From the NCBI GenBank assembly GCA_028277185.1, contig JANQGQ010000012.1, forward strand, positions 1 to 64,000: a stretch of 64,000 nucleotides of DNA, in the 5' to 3' direction. The translations under genes and the position numbers were made by a program. The stretch is from Woeseiaceae bacterium. GTDB lineage: Bacteria; Pseudomonadota; Gammaproteobacteria; Steroidobacterales; Woeseiaceae. A model generated the notes under the pieces. It was not told the DNA's origin, did no database searches, and worked only from the letters and a program-made list of their open reading frames with translations. Positions 8,199 to 18,098 of this stretch are shown here, one piece after another (position 1 is the first letter of the stretch; the number at the start of each line of letters is the position of its first letter).

Positions 8199-9374
8199 AT
8201 GCCGCGCATGCGTCGTCTGCCCGTCCTCCTGGCTCTCACCGTCCTCGTCGCCGGAGCCGCCGTTCCGGCGCAGGCTCGTGCCGACGACGATCTCGCGCGG
8301 GTCAAGGAGCGCGAGCTCGAAGCGGTCCGCGAGCGGATCAGCGAACTCAAGAAGAGCATGGACCGGGCGAAGCGCGATCGCGACCGGGTCACCCGCGAAC
8401 TCGAAGAGTCCGAGCTGGCGATCGCCCGGCAGCGCCTGCTGCTCGAGGACATCGCGGCCGAGCGTCAGGGCACTGAGCGCCGGCTGGAATCGCTCGAGGC
8501 CGACATCGACGAGCGCGAGGCCGAACTCGAGCACGAGTCCCGGGAGCTGGCCGAGCAGGTTCGGGCGGCCTATATGAGCGGCGGTCAGGAGCGGCTGAAG
8601 CTGCTCCTGAATCAGGAGGACCCCGCTGTTCTGGGACGCCTGCTGGCCTGGTTCGACTACCTCAACCGGCACCGGGCAAACAACATCGAGGCGGTCAACG
8701 GCCGGCTCGAGGCGCTGGCTGCCCTGAGAAGCGAGGTGCTGGCGGAGCGTGCCCGGCTCGGGCAGCTTGCCGAGCGGCGCAACCGGGAGCTGGCCGACCT
8801 CACTGCCGCGCAGGAGCGCCGCCGGAAGCTGCTTGCCGAACTCGATTCGCGCATGGCGAACGAAAGCCGCGAGATCGAACGCCTCGCCGAGGAAGAAAAA
8901 GCGCTCGGGCGGCTCATCGCCGAGCTCACGACGATACTCGCCGATTATCCGATCAGTTCGGAGAGTCCATTCATCGAGTTACGCGGAGAGCTGACCTGGC
9001 CCGTAGCCGGCCGGCTGATCCGGGACTACGGTCAGCCCCGGAGCGGCGGGGTCCGCTGGAACGGCGTCGTGCTGGCGGCGGAGCGGGGCAGCGAGGTGCG
9101 GGCGATCTACCACGGGCGGGTCGTTTTCGCCGACTGGCTGGCGGGCATGGGGCTCCTGATCATCGTCGACCACGGCGACGACTACCTGACGCTGTACGGC
9201 TATAACGAGACGCTTCTGGCCAATCCCGGCGACTGGGTGGCGCCCGGAGACGTGATCGCCACCGTGGGCGACAGCGGCGGGCGATCCGAGACCGGACTGT
9301 ACTTCGAGCTGCGCCACGCAACCCGGCCGATCAATCCGCGCCAATGGGTAACGCGGACGCCCGGCGCGGACTGA
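8199..9374 (+). CDS. envC: Murein hydrolase activator EnvC-like, degenerate LytM domain
   Basis: It has a signal peptide (LPVLLALTVLVAGAAVPAQA), long coiled coils over about residues 30-255 rich in Glu, Arg and Leu, and a C-terminal LytM/M23 domain. The zinc ligands of active LytM enzymes are missing: the first His position reads RWNGVVLA, and the HxH strand reads LYFELRH. This matches EnvC-type activators, which recruit AmiA/AmiB amidases at the septum instead of cutting peptidoglycan. Starts at ATG 8199 or 8208 are both possible. It is divergent from yibN, as in E. coli. Confidence 0.9.
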   Translation: MPRMRRLPVLLALTVLVAGAAVPAQARADDDLARVKERELEAVRERISELKKSMDRAKRDRDRVTRELEESELAIARQRLLLEDIAAERQGTERRLESLEADIDEREAELEHESRELAEQVRAAYMSGGQERLKLLLNQEDPAVLGRLLAWFDYLNRHRANNIEAVNGRLEALAALRSEVLAERARLGQLAERRNRELADLTAAQERRRKLLAELDSRMANESREIERLAEEEKALGRLIAELTTILADYPISSESPFIELRGELTWPVAGRLIRDYGQPRSGGVRWNGVVLAAERGSEVRAIYHGRVVFADWLAGMGLLIIVDHGDDYLTLYGYNETLLANPGDWVAPGDVIATVGDSGGRSETGLYFELRHATRPINPRQWVTRTPGAD

Positions 9375-9383
9375 GGCCGCGCG

Positions 9384-10022
9384 TCAGGGCCGGCTGCGCT
9401 TGGACTTGAGCCAGCTCGTGAGCGGCTCCCACTCGTCCCAATCGGGCCACGCGAGGTATTCGGGAAGCTCGAAGATGCCGAGGCCACGCGAATACGCCCG
9501 GATGTAGTTCTGCGCTTCCCGCAGCGCTGCGATGTAGGGAATCCGGGCCTTCGTCAGGTACTCGTCCAGTTCGTCCCAGATCAGCGTGTTGTCGCGGATC
9601 CGATTGCCGACGGCGCCGAGCTTCGCCTGTTTGCGTTCGACTTTGCCGACAGCGTTGAGCTCTTTTAAGAATTCCGTCGTCGCCTGCATGTCGATCGTAG
9701 ACGGCAGGACCGGCACGATGATGGTCTCGGCATGGCGAACCAGGTTCGTGAGCTCCTTGCCGTGCGAGCGCGCCGGCGCGTCGATGACGATGACGTCGGC
9801 GCCGCGCGGCGCATGCTTGAAGCCGTCCTTGTACGCCTCGAGCCCGACGATCTCCGGGCGGTTCGCGGGCCGCCGCTCGAGCCAGTCCATCGACGATCGC
9901 TGCGGATCGTAGTCCGCGAGGGCGACCGTAGCGCCTTCGGTTGCGTACCAGGAAGCGAGATTCGTCGCCAGGGTGCTCTTGCCGCAGCCGCCCTTGGCAT
10001 TCATGACCATGATGTGCCGCAT
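9384..10022 (-). CDS. Orphan ParA/MinD-type ATPase
   Basis: The 212-residue deviant Walker-A ATPase has the motif NAKGGCGKST near the N-terminus, DYDPQRSSMDW (switch I) and VIVIDAPA (Walker B). No DNA-binding N-terminal extension and no ParB partner are present nearby, so it is an orphan like chromosomal ParC/PpfA-type positioning proteins. The C-terminus is rich in Trp (AWPDWDEWEPLTSW). It may position a cellular cargo, but the sequence does not say which. An inverted repeat at 10056-10069 lies 34 nt upstream of its start. Confidence 0.88.
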   Translation of the reverse strand: MRHIMVMNAKGGCGKSTLATNLASWYATEGATVALADYDPQRSSMDWLERRPANRPEIVGLEAYKDGFKHAPRGADVIVIDAPARSHGKELTNLVRHAETIIVPVLPSTIDMQATTEFLKELNAVGKVERKQAKLGAVGNRIRDNTLIWDELDEYLTKARIPYIAALREAQNYIRAYSRGLGIFELPEYLAWPDWDEWEPLTSWLKSKRSRP

Positions 10023-10055
10023 GACTCTCCTTCGGAGTTTCTTATCGTTATTGGC

Positions 10056-10069
10056 AGTTTATGTAAACT
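10056..10069. promoter_or_regulatory. Small inverted repeat upstream of the ParA gene
   Basis: agttta and taaact flank a tg centre to give a perfect 14-nt dyad in an AT-rich stretch before the ParA-like gene. It could be an operator for that gene, but no regulator is encoded beside it. Confidence 0.35.
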
Positions 10070-10104
10070 ACCTGGGCCATCTGCAAATGTCCATAAGTCG
10101 CTTT

Positions 10105-10161
10105 CGCTTAGCAAGTCTTAACGCGTTGGCTTGCAGACAATACGCTTAGCGCTCGTTAACG
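10105..10161. repeat. Spaced direct repeat upstream of dapF
   Basis: cgcttagc-N5-ttaacg occurs at 10105-10123 and again at 10143-10161, 38 bp apart, just before dapF. The shared spacing of both halves suggests a duplicated binding site or a recent small duplication. The repeat is short and could be chance. Confidence 0.4.
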
Positions 10162-10193
10162 GACCCTCACACTGTCGCTGCTACACTCCCGCC

Positions 10194-11018
10194 ATGGCTT
10201 TGCCGTACGTCAAGATGTCAGGCACGGGCAATCGGATTCTGGTCGTCGACAATCGCGAGGCGGGGTCCGACGTTCCGGCGCCGGCCACGCTGCGACGGCT
10301 CGGTGACGACGCTACCGGGCCGGGTTTCGATCAATTGATGTGGCTGTTGCCGAGCCGGCACAGCGGTGCCGTCGCGGCTTATCGGGTCTTCAACCGGGAC
10401 GGCACGGAGGTGGAGCAGTGCGGGAACGGCCTCCGGTGTGTCGCCAGCTATCTCGGTGGAGCGCCGGGCGCGACCATAGCCCTCGACAGCCCGGCCGGCC
10501 GGGTCGAGGCGTCCTTCGCCGGGGACGGCCGCGTGAGTGTAAGCATGGGTGAGCCGTCCTTCGAGCCCGCCGCCGTTCCGTTCGCCGCCGAAACGGCCGC
10601 ACAACGCTATCCGCTGGATGTCGGCGGCGAAGTCCTCGAAGTCGCCGTCGTGTCGATGGGAAATCCGCACTGCGTCGTCGACGTGGCGAACACGGCGGAT
10701 GCACCGGTCGCGACGCTCGGCCCCGCGATCGAAGCTCATCCCCGATTTCCCGAGCGCGTCAACGTCGGCTTCCGCCGCATCCGCTCCCGATCCGCGATCG
10801 ATCTCAGGGTCTATGAACGCGGCGCCGGCGAAACCCTGGCCTGCGGCACCGGCGCGTCCGCGGCGGTCGCCGCCGGTTGCCGCGAAGGTTTGCTCGACGG
10901 GACCGTGACCGTGCGGCTGCCGGGCGGCGAACTCGTGGTAAGCTGGCGCGGTCCGGGACACCCGGTTTGGCTGTCCGGCGACGTCACCCCGATCAGCGAA
11001 GGAACCATCGACGTATGA
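10194..11018 (+). CDS. dapF: Diaminopimelate epimerase
   Basis: The enzyme interconverts LL- and meso-diaminopimelate for lysine and peptidoglycan synthesis. Both catalytic cysteines are visible, in EQCGNGLRC and LACGTGASA, each followed by the conserved Gly-rich loop. MGNPHCVV and FNRDGTEV are further family landmarks. The 274-residue form starts at ATG 10194. An in-frame upstream start at 10131 is unlikely. The stop overlaps the next gene's ATG (ATGA), and the dapF-DUF484-xerC order is conserved in gammaproteobacteria. Confidence 0.97.
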   Translation: MALPYVKMSGTGNRILVVDNREAGSDVPAPATLRRLGDDATGPGFDQLMWLLPSRHSGAVAAYRVFNRDGTEVEQCGNGLRCVASYLGGAPGATIALDSPAGRVEASFAGDGRVSVSMGEPSFEPAAVPFAAETAAQRYPLDVGGEVLEVAVVSMGNPHCVVDVANTADAPVATLGPAIEAHPRFPERVNVGFRRIRSRSAIDLRVYERGAGETLACGTGASAAVAAGCREGLLDGTVTVRLPGGELVVSWRGPGHPVWLSGDVTPISEGTIDV

Positions 11019-11719
11019 GCACACAGCCTGAGCGTGAATATCACGAAGTCACACTGACGGAACAGGCTGTCCACGATTACCTCGCCGACCATCCGGATTT
11101 CTTCGACCGGCACCCCGCCCTGCTGTCCGGCCTGCGTCTGTCCCACGCGACCGGTGAAGCCGTGTCGCTGGTGGAGCGTCAGGTCTCGGTGCTGCGGCAG
11201 CGGGATCTCAAGCTCGAGCGTCAGCTCAAGGAGCTGCTGGCCGTCGCCCGCGAGAACGACGTCTTAGCCGCCAAGGTCCACGAACTCTCTATTCAGCTCT
11301 TGTCCGCGGGCTCGCTCGAACGCGCTGTCGCGGCTCTCGAGGAGGCGATGCGCCTCGGCTTCAACGCCGATCACTCCGTGCTCGTGCTGTTCGCCAACCC
11401 GGACAATGCGGATCTCGTCGACAACAGCCGCTTTTTCCGGGCGCTCGAGCGCGATGATCCGAGTCTGGGGCCGTTTGCGACGTTTCTCGATTCGAGCGCA
11501 CCGCGCTGCGGCAGCGTCCGGGACGCGCAGCTCGAATTCCTGTTCCGTAAGGACGCACCCGAAGTGGGTTCCGTCGCGCTCGTTCCGCTGGGCGAGCGCT
11601 GCCAGGTGGGTTTCCTCGCGATCGGCAGCGCCGACGCCGATCGCTACCATCCCGGTATGAGCATCGACTTTCTGACCCGCGTCGGCCAGCTGGTCGCCGC
11701 GGCCGTGTCACGGTACTAG
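11015..11719 (+). CDS. DUF484 family protein (GAF-like)
   Basis: The 234-residue soluble protein has the DUF484 opening (VHDYLADHPDFFDRHP, near residues 18-34), then a coiled-coil linker SLVERQVSVLRQRDLKLERQL in pieces, and a GAF-like C-terminal half. The biochemical role of the family is unknown. Its constant place between dapF and xerC suggests a link to the cell envelope or to chromosome resolution. The start overlaps the dapF stop by 4 nt. No catalytic residues can be named. Confidence 0.9.
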   Translation: MSTQPEREYHEVTLTEQAVHDYLADHPDFFDRHPALLSGLRLSHATGEAVSLVERQVSVLRQRDLKLERQLKELLAVARENDVLAAKVHELSIQLLSAGSLERAVAALEEAMRLGFNADHSVLVLFANPDNADLVDNSRFFRALERDDPSLGPFATFLDSSAPRCGSVRDAQLEFLFRKDAPEVGSVALVPLGERCQVGFLAIGSADADRYHPGMSIDFLTRVGQLVAAAVSRY

Positions 11720-11733
11720 CGTCCCGTCCGGCC

Positions 11734-12636
11734 GTGACGCCCGCCGCCCGACAATGGCCGGACCGTTTTCTAAAGCACCTCGAGATTGAACGCCGGCTCA
11801 GTCCGGCGACCGTCGCAAGCTACCGGCGCGATCTCGATGCGCTTGCCGCCTGGTGCGGCCAGCAGGGTGTATCGGACTGGGATTCCGTCGATAGCGGGCA
11901 TATCCGCGCCTGGGCGGCGGCCGGGCATCGGCGCGGGCTGTCGGCGAGGAGTATTCAGCGCCGTCTTTCGGCAAGTCGCAGTTTCTTTCGCTACCTCATG
12001 CGGGAGCGGCAGGTGCGCGGCAATCCGGCCGTCGACGTGTCGGCGCCGAAAGCGAAAAAACGCCTGCCCGCCAATCTGGATGCCGACCGGATGGCGCGGC
12101 TTCTCGACATCGAAGGTGAGGGCCCGCTGGTCGACCGGGACCGCGCCATGCTCGAACTCCTGTATTCGTCCGGCCTGAGACTCGCGGAACTGGTCGGCCT
12201 CGACACTGGCGACGTCGATCTGGCCGACGCGACGGTGCGCGTCACCGGGAAAGGCAGCAAGGAGCGCGTCGTGCCCGTCGGCCGCATGGCCAGAGCGGCG
12301 CTTCGTGCGTGGATGAAGTCGCGGCATGCCCTCGCCTCGCCCGACGAGACCGCGCTGTTCGTGAGCCGCCGCGGTTCGCGCCTCGCGCCGCGATCCGTGC
12401 AAATGCGCGTCAAGCACTGGGCCCGCCGGCAGGGTATCGACGCAAGTGTCTACCCGCACCTGTTCCGCCACTCCTTCGCCACGCATCTGCTCGAGTCCAG
12501 CCACGATCTGAGGGGGGTCCAGGAGCTTCTGGGCCACGCGAACATCTCCACGACGCAGGTCTACACGCACCTTGATTTCCAGCATCTCGCCCAGATCTAC
12601 GATGCAACTCACCCGCGAGCCCGGAAGAAAGAGTAA
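11734..12636 (+). CDS. xerC: Site-specific tyrosine recombinase XerC
   Basis: XerC acts with XerD at dif to resolve chromosome dimers. The 300-residue protein has an N-terminal SAM-like core-binding domain (to about residue 95) and the catalytic domain. Visible catalytic residues are Arg in SSGLRLAEL, Lys in [11 protein letters not shown], His-x-x-Arg in [13 protein letters not shown], His in LLGHANIS and the nucleophile Tyr in TTQVYTHL. The start is GTG 11734, 14 nt after the DUF484 stop. The context shows it is the housekeeping XerC and not a mobile-element integrase. Confidence 0.95.
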   Translation: MTPAARQWPDRFLKHLEIERRLSPATVASYRRDLDALAAWCGQQGVSDWDSVDSGHIRAWAAAGHRRGLSARSIQRRLSASRSFFRYLMRERQVRGNPAVDVSAPKAKKRLPANLDADRMARLLDIEGEGPLVDRDRAMLELLYSSGLRLAELVGLDTGDVDLADATVRVTGKGSKERVVPVGRMARAALRAWMKSRHALASPDETALFVSRRGSRLAPRSVQMRVKHWARRQGIDASVYPHLFRHSFATHLLESSHDLRGVQELLGHANISTTQVYTHLDFQHLAQIYDATHPRARKKE

Positions 12637-12800
12637 GGTCCGGAAACCCCATACATCACCGTCCCGCCGGGGCGCGGCGTCCTCCCGGCAGGGTCGGGCG
12701 TTTCACACCCTTTGAGAATCGCGGCAGCCGGGCCCTGTCGAGCCGGCGGCGCGGGCGCTCGACGGGATGTTCCTTAAGCCAGGCAAAGGTCAGACAGGCT

Positions 12801-13331
12801 ATGCAGCAGTTTAGAGGCACGACGATCGTATCGGTGCGTCGCGACGGGAAGGTTGCGATCGCCGGCGACGGTCAGGTCAGCATGGGCAACACGGTCATGA
12901 AGGGCAATGCGCGGAAGGTTCGCACGCTGGCGAACGGCCGGGTCATCGCCGGCTTCGCGGGCGGAACCGCCGATGCGTTTACGCTCTTCGAGCTGTTCGA
13001 GACGAAACTCGAGCGCTACGGCAACCTGACGCGCGCCGCGATCGAGCTCGCCAAGGACTGGCGCACCGACCGCCGCTTGCGCCGCCTGGAAGCGCTTCTC
13101 TGCGTCGCCGACAAGGAGTCCTCGTTCATCATCTCCGGGAACGGCGACGTCATCGAGCCGGAGCACGATCTGATGGCGATCGGCTCCGGCGGACCGTACG
13201 CGCAGGCGGCGGCACTGGCGCTGTTGCGAAGCACCGAGCTCGACGCGCGCTCGATCGCCGAACAGGCGTTGAACATTGCCGGCGAGATCTGCGTCTACAC
13301 CAATCAGAACATCATCGTCGAGGAGCTGTAG
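12801..13331 (+). CDS. hslV: ATP-dependent protease subunit HslV
   Basis: HslV is the proteolytic subunit of the HslUV (ClpYQ) complex, a proteasome beta-type N-terminal Thr hydrolase. The sequence [18 protein letters not shown] places the catalytic Thr directly after the GT cleavage site. GDGQVSMG and the [10 protein letters not shown] segment are typical. At 176 residues it has the usual length. hslU follows 27 nt later. The 164-nt gap upstream has GC-rich palindromic stretches, but I see no convincing heat-shock promoter in it. Confidence 0.97.
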   Translation: MQQFRGTTIVSVRRDGKVAIAGDGQVSMGNTVMKGNARKVRTLANGRVIAGFAGGTADAFTLFELFETKLERYGNLTRAAIELAKDWRTDRRLRRLEALLCVADKESSFIISGNGDVIEPEHDLMAIGSGGPYAQAAALALLRSTELDARSIAEQALNIAGEICVYTNQNIIVEEL

Positions 13332-13358
13332 CCGCCGGCGGCTACGGGCAAGCAAACC

Positions 13359-14693
13359 ATGTCACAAATGACCCCGCGCGAGATCGTCCAGGAGCTGGAC
13401 AAGCACATCATCGGTCAGGATGAGGCGAAGCGCGCCGTAGCGATAGCGCTCAGAAACCGCTGGCGCCGGATTCAGGTCGCCGAACCGCTCAGGAGCGAGA
13501 TCACCCCGAAGAACATCCTGATGATCGGCCCGACGGGCGTCGGCAAGACCGAGATATCGCGGCGCCTCGCACGACTGGCCAAGGCGCCGTTCATCAAGGT
13601 CGAGGCGACCAAGTTCACCGAGGTCGGGTATGTCGGTCGCGAGGTCGACTCCATTATCCGCGATCTGATGGACGTCGCCGTCAAAATGCTGCGCGAAGAC
13701 GCCATGGAAAAGGTCCGCCACCGCGCCGAGGACGCCGCCGAGGAGCGCGTGCTCGACGCGCTGCTGCCGCCGCCGTCGGCCGGAGTGGGGTTCACCGCGG
13801 ACGCACCGCCCCGGAACGACGACACTCGGCAGAAGTTCCGCAAGATGCTCCGCGAGGGCAGGCTCGACGACAAGGAAATCGAGATCGAGATTCAGGCCCT
13901 GCCCGTGGGTATCGAGATCATGGCGCCGCCGGGCATGGAGGAAATGACCAGCCAGCTGCAGGGCATGTTCCAGAATCTGGGCGGCAACCGCCGCAAGACC
14001 CGTAAGCTGCGCGTCGCCGAGGCGCTCCGGCATCTGACGGACGAGGAAGCCGCGAAGATGCTGGACGAGGAGGAACTCAAGGCCCAGGCGCTCGAGGCGG
14101 TCGAGCAGCACGGCATCGTGTTCCTCGACGAAATCGACAAGGTTGCCCGGCGCTCGGAAACGCAGGGCGCGGACGTGTCCCGCGAAGGGGTGCAGCGCGA
14201 TCTGCTGCCGCTCGTCGAGGGCTCGACCGTCAATACCAAGTACGGCATGGTCAAGACGGATCACATTTTGTTCATTGCATCCGGCGCGTTTCACGTCTCG
14301 AAGCCGTCCGACCTGATCCCCGAGCTGCAGGGGCGTTTTCCGATCCGCGTCGAGCTCAAGTCCCTGTCCACGGAGGACTTCGTGCGCATCCTGACCGAGC
14401 CCGATGCATCCCTGACCGATCAGTACTCGGCGCTCATCGCGACCGAAGAGGTCGATCTGGAATTCACGGAGTCCGGCGTTCGCCGCCTTGCCGAGGTGGC
14501 GTTCCACGTCAACGAGAACACCGAGAACATCGGTGCACGTCGCCTGCATACGGTCATGGAACGGCTGCTCGAAACCGTGTCCTTCGAGGCCTCGGACAAG
14601 AGCGGCTCGCACGTTCAGATCAATGCGGGCTACGTGGACGAGCACGTCGCGGAGCTGTCGAAGGACGAAGACCTGAGCCGCTACATTCTCTAG
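13359..14693 (+). CDS. hslU: ATP-dependent protease ATPase subunit HslU
   Basis: HslU is the AAA+ unfoldase partner of HslV. The 444-residue protein shows Walker [11 protein letters not shown], the central I-domain (about residues 110-245), Walker [12 protein letters not shown], the sensor-1 region [25 protein letters not shown] in pieces, and the C-terminal SRYIL tail, which inserts into HslV in known complexes. It lies directly after hslV and is followed by a DUF971 gene, a common arrangement in proteobacteria. Confidence 0.97.
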   Translation: MSQMTPREIVQELDKHIIGQDEAKRAVAIALRNRWRRIQVAEPLRSEITPKNILMIGPTGVGKTEISRRLARLAKAPFIKVEATKFTEVGYVGREVDSIIRDLMDVAVKMLREDAMEKVRHRAEDAAEERVLDALLPPPSAGVGFTADAPPRNDDTRQKFRKMLREGRLDDKEIEIEIQALPVGIEIMAPPGMEEMTSQLQGMFQNLGGNRRKTRKLRVAEALRHLTDEEAAKMLDEEELKAQALEAVEQHGIVFLDEIDKVARRSETQGADVSREGVQRDLLPLVEGSTVNTKYGMVKTDHILFIASGAFHVSKPSDLIPELQGRFPIRVELKSLSTEDFVRILTEPDASLTDQYSALIATEEVDLEFTESGVRRLAEVAFHVNENTENIGARRLHTVMERLLETVSFEASDKSGSHVQINAGYVDEHVAELSKDEDLSRYIL

Positions 14694-14711
14694 GGAGCCT
14701 CCACACGAATC

Positions 14712-15068
14712 ATGTCGACACCGACGGAGATCAAGCTGCGCAAGCAGTCGCGCGTCCTCGAAGTCGCGTTCGACGACGGCGAACGTTTCGAGCTCGGTTT
14801 CGAGTATCTCCGGGTATATTCGCCGAGCGCGGAGGTCCGCGGCCACGGACCCGGCCAGGAGCGTCTGCAGGTCGGTAAGGAAGAGGTTGGCATTCGTGCC
14901 GTCGAACCCGTCGGCCACTACGCGGTGCGGCTCGTCTTCGACGACGGCCACGACACGGGGCTCTATAGCTGGAAGTATCTGCGCGAGCTCGGCGAGCAGT
15001 ACGACGCCAAATGGCGGAACTATCTCGACCGTCTCGAAGCCGCGGGGTATGCTCGCCGAAACGCATAA
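14712..15068 (+). CDS. DUF971 (gamma-butyrobetaine hydroxylase N-terminal-like) protein
   Basis: The 118-residue protein consists of one GBBH-like N-terminal domain: [18 protein letters not shown], a HGPGQERL segment and the closing [11 protein letters not shown]. In eukaryotic hydroxylases this fold binds zinc, while bacterial single-domain forms have been linked to iron-sulfur or related metabolism by context only. It is 18 nt after hslU and 11 nt before ubiE, a placement found widely in beta- and gammaproteobacteria. The function is unproven. Confidence 0.88.
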   Translation: MSTPTEIKLRKQSRVLEVAFDDGERFELGFEYLRVYSPSAEVRGHGPGQERLQVGKEEVGIRAVEPVGHYAVRLVFDDGHDTGLYSWKYLRELGEQYDAKWRNYLDRLEAAGYARRNA

Positions 15069-15079
15069 GGCCTAAGCCC

Positions 15080-15829
15080 ATGCCCTCCGAGGACAACAAG
15101 ACCCATTTCGGCTACCAGACCGTAGCCAGCGCCGAAAAAGCGAACCTGGTCAAAGGCGTGTTCGATTCCGTAGCGACTCGCTACGACCTCATGAACGACC
15201 TGATGTCGGGCGGGCTGCACCGGCTCTGGAAGCATTTCACGGTCGGCGAGGCCGCCGTCCGGCCCGGGCAGACCGTACTCGATCTCGCCGGCGGCACCGG
15301 CGACCTCGCGGCTAAGTTCGCGCGCGACGTCGGCGCCGACGGCCAGGTCGTGCTGGCCGACATCAACGACGCGATGCTCAGAGAGGGTCGACGGCGACTC
15401 GTCGATCGCGGTCTCGTCAGGAATCTGTCCATTGCCCAGGTCGACGCGGAAAATCTGCCGTTCGCCGACCACAGTTTCGACTGCATCGCCATTGCCTTCG
15501 GCCTGAGGAACGTAACCGACAAGGACGCCGCACTGCGCTCGATGTACCGGGTTCTGAAGCCGGGCGGCAAGCTCCTGATCCTCGAGTTCTCCAAACCCGC
15601 AAAAGCGATTCAGCCGGCTTACGACCTGTACTCGTTCCGGGTGCTGCCCGTGCTCGGCCGCTTCGTGGCAAGCGACGAGGACAGCTATCAGTACCTCGCC
15701 GAGTCTATTCGCATGCACCCCGATCAGGACACGCTCATGGCGATGATGCAGGACGCCGGTTTCGAGCGTTGCCGCTATCACAATCTGACGGCCGGCATCG
15801 TTGCGCTGCACGTCGGCTATCGGATTTAG
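15080..15829 (+). CDS. ubiE: Ubiquinone/menaquinone biosynthesis C-methyltransferase UbiE
   Basis: UbiE methylates the quinone ring in ubiquinone (and menaquinone) synthesis using S-adenosylmethionine. The 249-residue protein has [25 protein letters not shown] near the start (read in pieces), the SAM loop [12 protein letters not shown], and [10 protein letters not shown] and LEFSKP of the family. Start ATG 15080 gives the usual length, and longer frames upstream are not conserved. It begins a ubiE-ubiJ-ubiB run. Confidence 0.96.
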   Translation: MPSEDNKTHFGYQTVASAEKANLVKGVFDSVATRYDLMNDLMSGGLHRLWKHFTVGEAAVRPGQTVLDLAGGTGDLAAKFARDVGADGQVVLADINDAMLREGRRRLVDRGLVRNLSIAQVDAENLPFADHSFDCIAIAFGLRNVTDKDAALRSMYRVLKPGGKLLILEFSKPAKAIQPAYDLYSFRVLPVLGRFVASDEDSYQYLAESIRMHPDQDTLMAMMQDAGFERCRYHNLTAGIVALHVGYRI

Positions 15830-15840
15830 GACCCGGCAAA

Positions 15841-16446
15841 ATGGACACCGCCGCCCTGTTCGGTCCCGTGCTCGCGCTCGTCAATCGCAACCTCGCCGAG
15901 ATCACTCCGGCGCGGCCGCTCCTGACGGAGCTCGAAGGCCGTAGTTTCGCGCTCAGAGTACGCGACTCGGCGCTTGCCTTTTGTCTCACGGTGGACGGCG
16001 GGCAATTGACCGGCAGCACGACGCTGCCGGACGAGGTCGACGTCACGGTCGAGGGACCGCTGTTGGGGCTTGCGCGTCTCGCCATGGGCGGCGGCGATGC
16101 GGCGGCGCTCGGCGACAGCGACGTACGGCTGTCGGGACGCACCGATCTGGCGCAGTCCTTCCAGCGCCTGCTCAAGCTGGGCCGGCCGGACCCCGAGGAG
16201 GAGCTGGCAAAGCTCGTCGGCGATGCGGCGGCGCACCGCCTCGGCCGCGTGGTCGGGGACGTCGCGGATTGGCGGCGGCAGACGCACGACATTCTGCTGG
16301 CGAATCTCCGCGAGTACCTGCAGGAAGAGCGGCGCGATCTTCCGAACCGCTACGAGATGGACCGCTTCGCGCGCGACGTCCAGGACCTTCGCGATGCGGT
16401 CGCGCGGGCGGAAGCCAGACTCCGCCGCATCGAAGCGGGAGGGTAG
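15841..16446 (+). CDS. ubiJ: Ubiquinone biosynthesis accessory factor UbiJ
   Basis: UbiJ is a lipid-binding SCP2-fold protein of the soluble Ubi complex, which holds quinone intermediates. The 201-residue protein has an N-terminal SCP2 domain (about residues 20-110) and a C-terminal helical region ending in a coiled coil (DRFARDVQDLRDAVARAEARL in pieces). Sequence conservation in this family is low, so the call rests mainly on the fold pattern and on its place between ubiE and ubiB. ATG 15841 lies 11 nt after ubiE. Confidence 0.9.
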   Translation: MDTAALFGPVLALVNRNLAEITPARPLLTELEGRSFALRVRDSALAFCLTVDGGQLTGSTTLPDEVDVTVEGPLLGLARLAMGGGDAAALGDSDVRLSGRTDLAQSFQRLLKLGRPDPEEELAKLVGDAAAHRLGRVVGDVADWRRQTHDILLANLREYLQEERRDLPNRYEMDRFARDVQDLRDAVARAEARLRRIEAGG

Positions 16447-16448
16447 CC

Positions 16449-18092
16449 GTGTCGCGCCGCAAGTCGCTCGCGCGGGTACTGCGTATCCAGCGCGTACTCG
16501 TCCGCTACGGGCTTGCCGACGTGATCGACGCGGTGCACTTTTTGCGCCCCTTGCGGTTTCTGTTTTCGTTCGCGCCGCGCAAGGTCGACCGCAGCACGCC
16601 GCTCGGCGTACGCATCCGCATGGCGCTCGAGGAACTCGGCCCGATCTTCGTCAAGTTCGGTCAGGCGCTGTCGACGCGCCGCGATCTTCTGCCGCGCGAC
16701 ATCGCCGACGAACTCGCGAAACTCCAGGACCTGGTGCCGCCGTTTCCCGGAGAAACCGCTGTCGGCATACTCGAAGGCGCCTACGGCAAACCGTTGACCG
16801 AGGTGTTCCGGCGCTTCGACGTCGAGCCGCACGCTGCCGCTTCGATCGCGCAGGTACACACGGCCGCGCTTCCCGACGGCAAGGAAGTGATCGTCAAGCT
16901 CCTGCGTCCCGGCGTCGAGGCTCAGATCGAAGAGGATCTCGACGTATTGCGCTGGCTTGCCGAACTCGCGGATCGCTACTGGTCGCTGGCGTCCCGCCTG
17001 CGGCCGCTCGAGGTCGTCGCCGAATACGAGAAAACGATCATCGACGAGCTCGACCTAATGCGCGAGGCAGCCAACACGGCGCAGCTCAAGCGCAACTTCG
17101 CGGGTTCCGATCTGCTCTACGTGCCGGAAGTCTATTTCGACTACTGCCGGCCGGAAGTCATGGTGCAGGAGCGCATCTACGGCGTGCAGATCAGCAATAT
17201 GGAGGCTTTGAAGAAGGCTGGAACGAACATCCAGCGGCTCGCCGAGAACGGCGTGGAGATCTTTTTCACTCAGGTGTTCAGGCACAATTTTTTTCACGCC
17301 GACATGCACCCGGGCAACATCTTCGTGCTGATCGACGATCCCGAGTACCCGCGCTACGCGGCCGTCGATTTTGGCATCGTCGGTACGCTGTCGGCTACCG
17401 ACCGGCGCTATCTCGCCGAGAACTTCCTTGCGTTCTTCGACCGCGACTACCATCGCATCGCGAAGCTGCACGTGGATTCCGGCTGGGTGCCGGAAGGCAC
17501 GCGCGTCGAGGAACTCGAATCGGCCGTGCGGACGGTCTGTGAGCCGATCTTCCAGAAGCCGCTGTCCGAGATCTCGTTCGCGCAGGTGCTGATGCGCCTG
17601 TTCCGCGTGGCGCAGCGCTTCGACGTCGAGATTCAGCCGCAGATGATTCTGCTGCACAAGACTTTGTTCAATATCGAGGGCCTGGGGCGCGAGCTGTACC
17701 CGGAGCTCGACCTCTGGAAGACGGCGCAGCCGGTCCTCAGGCGCTGGATGCGCGATCAGATCGGCGGCCGCGCGATGCTCGACGACCTCCGGACCAATCT
17801 CCCGCAGCTCCGCGAAGCACTCAGGGATCTGCCCGGCGTGATCCACCACGTGTCGCAGCAGGCGGCGAGCGGACAAATCCAGGTTCGAATGGACTCGCCG
17901 GAGATGAAGAAACTCAAGCGGGAACTCGAAGACCAGCGCACGCAGCGCTTCTGGCTGATCTTCGCGGCTACGACGGGCATCTCGGCCGCCGTCACCTACG
18001 GGTTCGGGTCCAACGTCTGGGTAACGGCGGCGCTCTCGGGCCTCGCCGCGATCACGGGCTGGCGCGCGCGGCCGCGCGCAAGCGACGACTGA
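16449..18092 (+). CDS. ubiB: Ubiquinone biosynthesis atypical kinase UbiB
   Basis: This ABC1/ADCK-family atypical kinase or ATPase is needed for ubiquinone synthesis. The KxGQ signature is in FVKFGQALSTRRD, the Ala-rich loop is AAASIAQVHTA, the lysine is in VIVKLLRPGV, and the catalytic-loop motif is FHADMHPGNIF with DFGIVG. Two C-terminal hydrophobic stretches (FWLIFAATTGISAAVTY and VWVTAALSGLAAI) anchor it to the inner membrane. The start is GTG 16449, 2 nt after ubiJ. The 547-residue length is normal. Confidence 0.96.
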   Translation: MSRRKSLARVLRIQRVLVRYGLADVIDAVHFLRPLRFLFSFAPRKVDRSTPLGVRIRMALEELGPIFVKFGQALSTRRDLLPRDIADELAKLQDLVPPFPGETAVGILEGAYGKPLTEVFRRFDVEPHAAASIAQVHTAALPDGKEVIVKLLRPGVEAQIEEDLDVLRWLAELADRYWSLASRLRPLEVVAEYEKTIIDELDLMREAANTAQLKRNFAGSDLLYVPEVYFDYCRPEVMVQERIYGVQISNMEALKKAGTNIQRLAENGVEIFFTQVFRHNFFHADMHPGNIFVLIDDPEYPRYAAVDFGIVGTLSATDRRYLAENFLAFFDRDYHRIAKLHVDSGWVPEGTRVEELESAVRTVCEPIFQKPLSEISFAQVLMRLFRVAQRFDVEIQPQMILLHKTLFNIEGLGRELYPELDLWKTAQPVLRRWMRDQIGGRAMLDDLRTNLPQLREALRDLPGVIHHVSQQAASGQIQVRMDSPEMKKLKRELEDQRTQRFWLIFAATTGISAAVTYGFGSNVWVTAALSGLAAITGWRARPRASDD

Positions 18093-18098
18093 CGGGTC

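Noticed and set aside
11734-12636. Tyrosine recombinase of a mobile element
   Set aside because: Its position after dapF and DUF484 and its size mark it as the housekeeping XerC.
12637-12800. Heat-shock (sigma-32) promoter before hslVU
   Set aside because: ccccata at about 12649 and ctttgaga at about 12711 resemble parts of the consensus but are not correctly spaced.
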